From Ignavibacteria bacterium CG1_02_37_35 (GTDB lineage: Bacteria > Bacteroidota > Ignavibacteria > Ignavibacteriales > Ignavibacteriaceae), in NCBI GenBank assembly GCA_001871325.1, contig MNVA01000109.1:1-57416 (forward strand): a stretch of 57,416 nt of DNA, given 5' to 3'. The first letter of the stretch is position 1, and each line of letters begins with the position of its first letter. Of the stretch, positions 53,916 to 57,416 are shown piece by piece. The notes under the pieces were generated by a model, which was not told where the DNA came from, made no database searches, and saw only the letters and a list, made by a program, of their open reading frames with translations. The translations under genes were made by a program, and so were the position numbers.

Positions 53916-54186
53916 ACGGCAGGCAGTAATTATAAATCCTCTACGAGGATTAAGAGTTTTTGGGAAGACCTTTTACAATAATATGACCTCTACGAGGTCA
54001 GAAAGAAAAACATCGTAGATGTTTAATAATTGTAAAAAAATGTTCTCCTAAAAGAATGATCCTCATAGAGCCTGCCCGGCTCAGACGGGGATCAATAAAA
54101 AGCAGAATGAGATTGAACGAACAAATAAATAATAAGGCGGTGTTAGGTTTTAATAAAACACGGTGTTAGATTTAGTAATAGCACAA

Positions 54187-54230
54187 AACCTTCGAGGTCT
54201 GCGACCAAAATGGATTAGACCTCGAAGGTT
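54187..54230. repeat. 44-nt hairpin repeat, copy 2
   Basis: The same 14-bp arms; loop GCGACCAAAATGGATT differs at two positions. It ends 33 bases before the start of the next gene and is preceded by the related CGGTGTTAGATTTAG. Confidence 0.88.
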
Positions 54231-54262
54231 ATTTAAAACAGTAAATAAAGGATGGTGATAAA

Positions 54263-55138
54263 ATGAAAACAAAATTATTATTAATTGTGTTTTTTGCAGT
54301 TCTTGGTTCAACATTACTTTTGGCTCAGAATTACTTTCCATTGGCTGTTGGCAATAAATGGCAATTTAAGGTTACCGACTGGGATCCCTCGGTTCCTTAT
54401 ACAAAAATTGACACAACCATTGTTGAAGTAATAAAAGATACTTTAGCGCCAAACAATGTTTCATATTTTTTACTTAACAGCTATTTCCCCTTAGGTGATC
54501 TGGTTAGAAGTGATTCTCTTGGAATTTATTATTATGATGCTTTGGATTCAACAGATTGTTTGGTATATAATTACAGTGCGGAGTTATATGAAGGATATAA
54601 AACCGGTTTTCAATCCGGAGGTGATTCTGCAATAGTGACACTGGATCAAATAGACTCATCGAACGTATTTATGGGAAAAATTAAAACTCTTTCATTTTCT
54701 TATAATTGGATGATTGGACATAGCATTACTTTTGGAGAAAACACCGGACCAATAATTTATCACACAGGAGGAGATGGTGTATCTTCTCGAACCGATTATG
54801 AACTAATAGGGTATAAAATTGATGGTCAAATTGTTGGAAGTTTAACCGGTGTGAAAAACGAAAGTACTACTTTGGATAATTATTGGCTCGATCAAAACTA
54901 TCCCAATCCGTTTAATCCGACTACAACTATTTCTTTTTCTCTTCCGGAAGGACAAAATGTTGAGCTTACTCTCTATAATATTCTTGGCAGAAAAATGGTA
55001 ATGTTATTAAATGAGTATAAGCAAGCAGGTAAGCATAAGCTGGAATTTATTAGTTCTGGTCTACCAAGCGGAGTTTATTTTTACCAATTAAAAGCCGGAC
55101 AATTTATTCAAACAAAAAGATTGGTAATCCTAAAATAA
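54263..55138 (+). CDS. Secreted protein with type IX secretion sorting domain, function unknown
   Basis: 291 residues. The signal peptide (LLLIVFFAVLGSTLLLA) is followed by about 190 residues of beta-rich, unrecognised sequence starting with a YFPLAVGNKWQFKV motif common in Ignavibacteria surface proteins. The last 80 residues form a type A sorting domain (LDQNYPNPFNPTTTISF, SGVYFYQLKAG, and a basic KRLVILK end). It is expected on the cell surface or released. The GGATGGTGATAAAATG region gives a usable ribosome binding site. Hairpin repeats bound it on both sides. Confidence 0.85.
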   Translation: MKTKLLLIVFFAVLGSTLLLAQNYFPLAVGNKWQFKVTDWDPSVPYTKIDTTIVEVIKDTLAPNNVSYFLLNSYFPLGDLVRSDSLGIYYYDALDSTDCLVYNYSAELYEGYKTGFQSGGDSAIVTLDQIDSSNVFMGKIKTLSFSYNWMIGHSITFGENTGPIIYHTGGDGVSSRTDYELIGYKIDGQIVGSLTGVKNESTTLDNYWLDQNYPNPFNPTTTISFSLPEGQNVELTLYNILGRKMVMLLNEYKQAGKHKLEFISSGLPSGVYFYQLKAGQFIQTKRLVILK

Positions 55139-55148
55139 AGAAATACTG

Positions 55149-55185
55149 ATCCTCGTAGAGCCAGCCCGCTATGACGGGGATCAAT
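55149..55185. repeat. Second copy of the GATCCTC..GGGGATC element
   Basis: GATCCTCGTAGAGCC, then GACGGGGATC; matches 54058-54093 with its following AATAAAAAGCAGAATGAGATTG continuation. Confidence 0.65.
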
Positions 55186-55294
55186 AAAAAGCAGAATGAG
55201 ATTGAAAGAAAAAATAATTAAGAAGGTTGTGTAGAGTTTTAACCACTTGTCCTGCAAGGCGGGAAACACGGCGTTAGGTAAAGTAATAGCTCCA

Positions 55295-55338
55295 AACCTT
55301 CGAGGTCTGCGCTCAAAATGGATTAGACCTCGAAGGTT
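55295..55338. repeat. 44-nt hairpin repeat, copy 3
   Basis: Same perfect 14-bp arms; loop GCGCTCAAAATGGATT. It is preceded by CGGCGTTAGGTAAAG and followed by a smaller hairpin, ATGTTGG..CCAACAT (55363-55382). Confidence 0.88.
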
Positions 55339-55408
55339 AGGGCAGGAAGAAATTAAATAATATGTTGGCTGTAACCAACATCTTGTTCAAACTCAAAAGG
55401 AAACAACA

Positions 55409-55870
55409 ATGAAGATTGGATCGATAAAAAAAGAAAGAGGATGGAGCAATTATTTACCGGTCATATTCCTACCGGTTTTCTTGTGTTTTATCGGTTGCAC
55501 TACAGATGATCTTTATGATACGACCAATAAGAATTATTTTGCTCAGGCAGATGCTTCCGTTTATTTAACTTCATTTCCTTCACCTATCTACCTGGAAGAA
55601 GGGAAAAGTATTTATATTGAAAATGGACAATCAACATTCAGATTTATTGATATAAGGGAAGACAATGAATCCAATGCGGCTGTAAGGATTGAGATAATCT
55701 ACAATTACGGAACAGACAGAATTATTGAACTTAATACAAACGTAAGCCCGCAATTCTATGAATTGGAAAATGATTATCCGTATAATATTCATTTGAAAGA
55801 ATTGAATTATGTGAACGGAACTTACCAGATAATGTTTGAATACAATCACCATGCGCATTGGTTACAATAA
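55409..55870 (+). CDS. Predicted lipoprotein, function unknown
   Basis: 153 residues. A lipoprotein signal (VIFLPVFLCFIGC, Cys lipidated) is followed by about 120 residues predicted as beta strands. The sequence has no match I can name. AAAGGAAACAACAATG provides a good ribosome binding site for ATG 55409. It lies 23 bases before the following exported-protein gene, so the two probably form a unit. Confidence 0.72.
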   Translation: MKIGSIKKERGWSNYLPVIFLPVFLCFIGCTTDDLYDTTNKNYFAQADASVYLTSFPSPIYLEEGKSIYIENGQSTFRFIDIREDNESNAAVRIEIIYNYGTDRIIELNTNVSPQFYELENDYPYNIHLKELNYVNGTYQIMFEYNHHAHWLQ

Positions 55871-55893
55871 CAACGTAAAGAAAGGGAGTCATT

Positions 55894-56901
55894 ATGCAGC
55901 ACAAATTAAATGGAATCTTAGTTATTCTTTTGTTTTGTTTTTCCTTTACTGCTTCTGCACAGGTCATTGAAAAACAGAAGGGGAAAATTGAGATAGTCGG
56001 GATTCACAGCCAGGAGGGGAAAGAGATTCTAAAAAAGATCCTTGTTGATATAAATGGAAAAGACTTTCACATCTGCGCAGCAGATTTTAAAAGTGTATAT
56101 CATATTCCCGAAGCCTCAGTTAATTCGTACGTAACACCTCCGAACTACGATAATATGTACACCTTTATAAAATTTGTTGATCCAGTGTATAAAAACAGAA
56201 TCCACTTCATTAAAAATTTTGCGGACACGTTGGCAGACGAAAAGGATTGGGAGAAAATAAAACTTCTCTTCTCTGATTATAGCTTTTCGATTGGCTCCAT
56301 TCTGCAAGTGCTTGGGGGCGTAAACGCCAATAATTTTGATTCCATCGCGAAGAATCGCTCTTATTACATGGACACATCGGCATTAAGAACTATTTATGAA
56401 ACCGTTGCCTTGTACAATAAGGAGTCCGACAAAGCAAAAGCAATATGGACGCTTGAAAATGACGGAAACTTAACAAACAGAAAGAACGCGGTACTTCTTC
56501 TTAAAAACTTTATGGAAGATGATTCAGCGATTCTTCAGATCATTAGAGCGATCAGACATGAAGCTGGAGTAAGTAGTATTGCTACAGATTTAATTAGTTC
56601 GTATTCACTGGTAAATAAAGAACAAAGAGATTGGTCCTTTGCCGCAGAAGAATTACGCTGCATTATAGACGGGACAAACTTATTTGCATTTAATCAAGTT
56701 CTGGAAATGTTGACAAGAACGAAGGTTACTACAAGTGTTGCTCCAAAACTGTTAAAAGGGGGAGGCGATTTAATCTTAGATAATCTAAAAGCAGAACATG
56801 AGCGGGAGAAAACCATTGCCCATAATTTCCTTGTGCAAATATCGGGAAAAGATTTTGGCTACGATGCCTACAAGTGGCAGGAGTGGATAAACTTGTTGTA
56901 A
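55894..56901 (+). CDS. Exported protein, function unknown
   Basis: 335 residues with a signal peptide (GILVILLFCFSFTASAQ). The mature part is mixed alpha/beta, and its second half resembles helical HEAT-like repeats (AVLLLKNFMEDDSAILQIIR, NLFAFNQVLEMLTRTK). No family is assigned. The AAAGGGAG ribosome binding site precedes ATG 55894. It is placed between the lipoprotein and the cupin genes in a short + strand run. Confidence 0.72.
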   Translation: MQHKLNGILVILLFCFSFTASAQVIEKQKGKIEIVGIHSQEGKEILKKILVDINGKDFHICAADFKSVYHIPEASVNSYVTPPNYDNMYTFIKFVDPVYKNRIHFIKNFADTLADEKDWEKIKLLFSDYSFSIGSILQVLGGVNANNFDSIAKNRSYYMDTSALRTIYETVALYNKESDKAKAIWTLENDGNLTNRKNAVLLLKNFMEDDSAILQIIRAIRHEAGVSSIATDLISSYSLVNKEQRDWSFAAEELRCIIDGTNLFAFNQVLEMLTRTKVTTSVAPKLLKGGGDLILDNLKAEHEREKTIAHNFLVQISGKDFGYDAYKWQEWINLL

Positions 56902-56926
56902 GACAAAACAAGAAAGGTTAAAAACA

Positions 56927-57277
56927 TTGAATGAGAAGAACATCCCATTTCAAATAATTGATTGGAATAACGTTGAAACAACTGAACACAAAGGAGAGCA
57001 AGGTTCGGCGTTTTGGAACACTGTCCAGTTTCCCGGTTTAAGAATTAGAATTGTTACTTACTCCGCCGGCTATTTAGCTGATCATTGGTGTAAGAAAGGG
57101 CATATTGTTCATTGTCTTGAAGGAGAACTTATCACCGAACAGGAAAACGGTGAAAGGTATCTCTTAAAAAAGGGAATGACGTATGTTGTATCGGATAACT
57201 TGAGTTCGCATCGGTCTCTTGCAGAAGGGAGAGTAAAGCTCTTGATAGTGGACGGAGATTTCTTGAAGTTAAAATGA
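56927..57277 (+). CDS. DHCW-motif cupin-fold protein
   Basis: 116 residues with the family motif ADHWCKKGHI near residue 69 and the cupin-like tail VHCLEGELITEQENGE. Such proteins are small beta-barrels of unknown activity; the histidines could bind a metal. The start is TTG 56927, 25 bases after the previous stop; the overlapping ATG at 56931 is in another frame. A degraded fourth copy of the hairpin repeat follows. Confidence 0.83.
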   Translation: MNEKNIPFQIIDWNNVETTEHKGEQGSAFWNTVQFPGLRIRIVTYSAGYLADHWCKKGHIVHCLEGELITEQENGERYLLKKGMTYVVSDNLSSHRSLAEGRVKLLIVDGDFLKLK

Positions 57278-57314
57278 AATGGAGTAAATGAGTCAAGGTG
57301 TTTTCATCGATCCA

Positions 57315-57358
57315 AACCGTCGAGGTCTGCGACCAAAATGGATTAGAGCGAGATGGTT
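57315..57358. repeat. 44-nt hairpin repeat, degraded copy 4
   Basis: The loop GCGACCAAAATGGATT is identical to copy 2, but the arms have decayed (AACCGTCGAGGTCT versus AGAGCGAGATGGTT). The AATCCTCTACGAGGATT hairpin follows, as after copy 1. Confidence 0.75.
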
Positions 57359-57416
57359 ACAGCAGGAAGAAATTATAAATCCTCTACGAGGATTAAGATC
57401 TTTTGGGAGAGGCCTT

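Larger units (their letters stand above)
53678..54262. other. Gene-free mosaic of hairpin repeats
   Basis: 585 bases without a gene: the right direct-repeat copy, two copies of the 44-nt hairpin family, the short hairpins AATCCTCTACGAGGATT (53935-53951), GACCTCTACGAGGTC and AAACATCGTAGATGTTT, and a GATCCTCATAGAGCC..GACGGGGATC segment at 54058-54093. Confidence 0.7.

Noticed and set aside
53840-55280. Integron attC sites, from the recurring GGCGTTAGGT
   Set aside because: The 3' core resembles GTTRRRY, but no matching RYYYAAC site at attC distance is seen and no integrase gene is in the window, so the motif is treated as part of the hairpin family.
53871-57358. CRISPR array
   Set aside because: Copies are hundreds of bases apart with genes between them, spacers are not of constant length and no cas gene is present.

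Overview
The window is AT-rich, gene-dense bacterial chromosome that best fits the class Ignavibacteria (Bacteroidota/Chlorobi group). Three things point there: two secreted proteins end in type IX secretion sorting domains with the NYPNPFNP motif, a complete alternative complex III precedes an aa3-type oxidase, and hydrophobic, Lys/Asn/Ile-rich proteins often start with TTG. The assignment is inferred from gene content and is not proven by a marker gene.

Layout. 1-13.0 kb holds housekeeping genes on the + strand: the 3' part of an FAD oxidoreductase, upp, a TPR protein, rel, ruvX, two bacterial-microcompartment shell proteins, a YbbR protein, tmk, a CtpA-type protease, a small zinc-ribbon protein and a glcD-glcF pair ending in a clear terminator. 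13.1-28.5 kb is one long respiratory block: alternative complex III (actA, a small ORF, actB, actC, an actD-actE fusion, actF), an extra monoheme cytochrome, SCO1, cytochrome oxidase subunits I-III-IV-II, a mobile four-helix-bundle (IVP-type) gene, heme O synthase and a membrane cytochrome c. Together these would carry electrons from quinol through ACIII and cytochrome c to oxygen. 28.6-31.6 kb is on the - strand (an MscS channel and prmA). 31.7-34.2 kb has a predicted outer-membrane protein, a cytochrome lipoprotein and an AGCS amino-acid symporter.

34.6-44.3 kb carries a SulP anion transporter, an EIIA-like regulator with a DNA-binding-like head, and a six-subunit group-4-hydrogenase/complex-I-like membrane complex. 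Its large subunit lacks the nickel-binding cysteines, so I read it as an energy-converting hydrogenase-related (Ehr) ion pump rather than a hydrogenase. 44.3-46.2 kb contains three tRNA genes (Arg-UCG, Ser-GGA, Ser-CGA), a ZIP transporter and inverted-repeat debris. 46.3-49.5 kb has a BtpA-family protein and a large secreted C39-peptidase-like protein.

From 49.5 kb to the end the character changes to accessory DNA: long non-coding stretches, a 42-bp tandem array, a DUF1883 gene overlapping a two-helix membrane protein gene, a DUF4062 gene bounded by imperfect direct repeats, and small secreted proteins separated by a family of 44-nt hairpin repeats. The best candidates for undescribed biology are the DUF1883/membrane-protein/DUF4062 group, the SulP-EIIA-Ehr cluster, the isolated shell-protein pair with an altered pore and a nucleic-acid-binding-like tail, and a palindromic repeat translated in different frames inside actB and the SCO1 gene.
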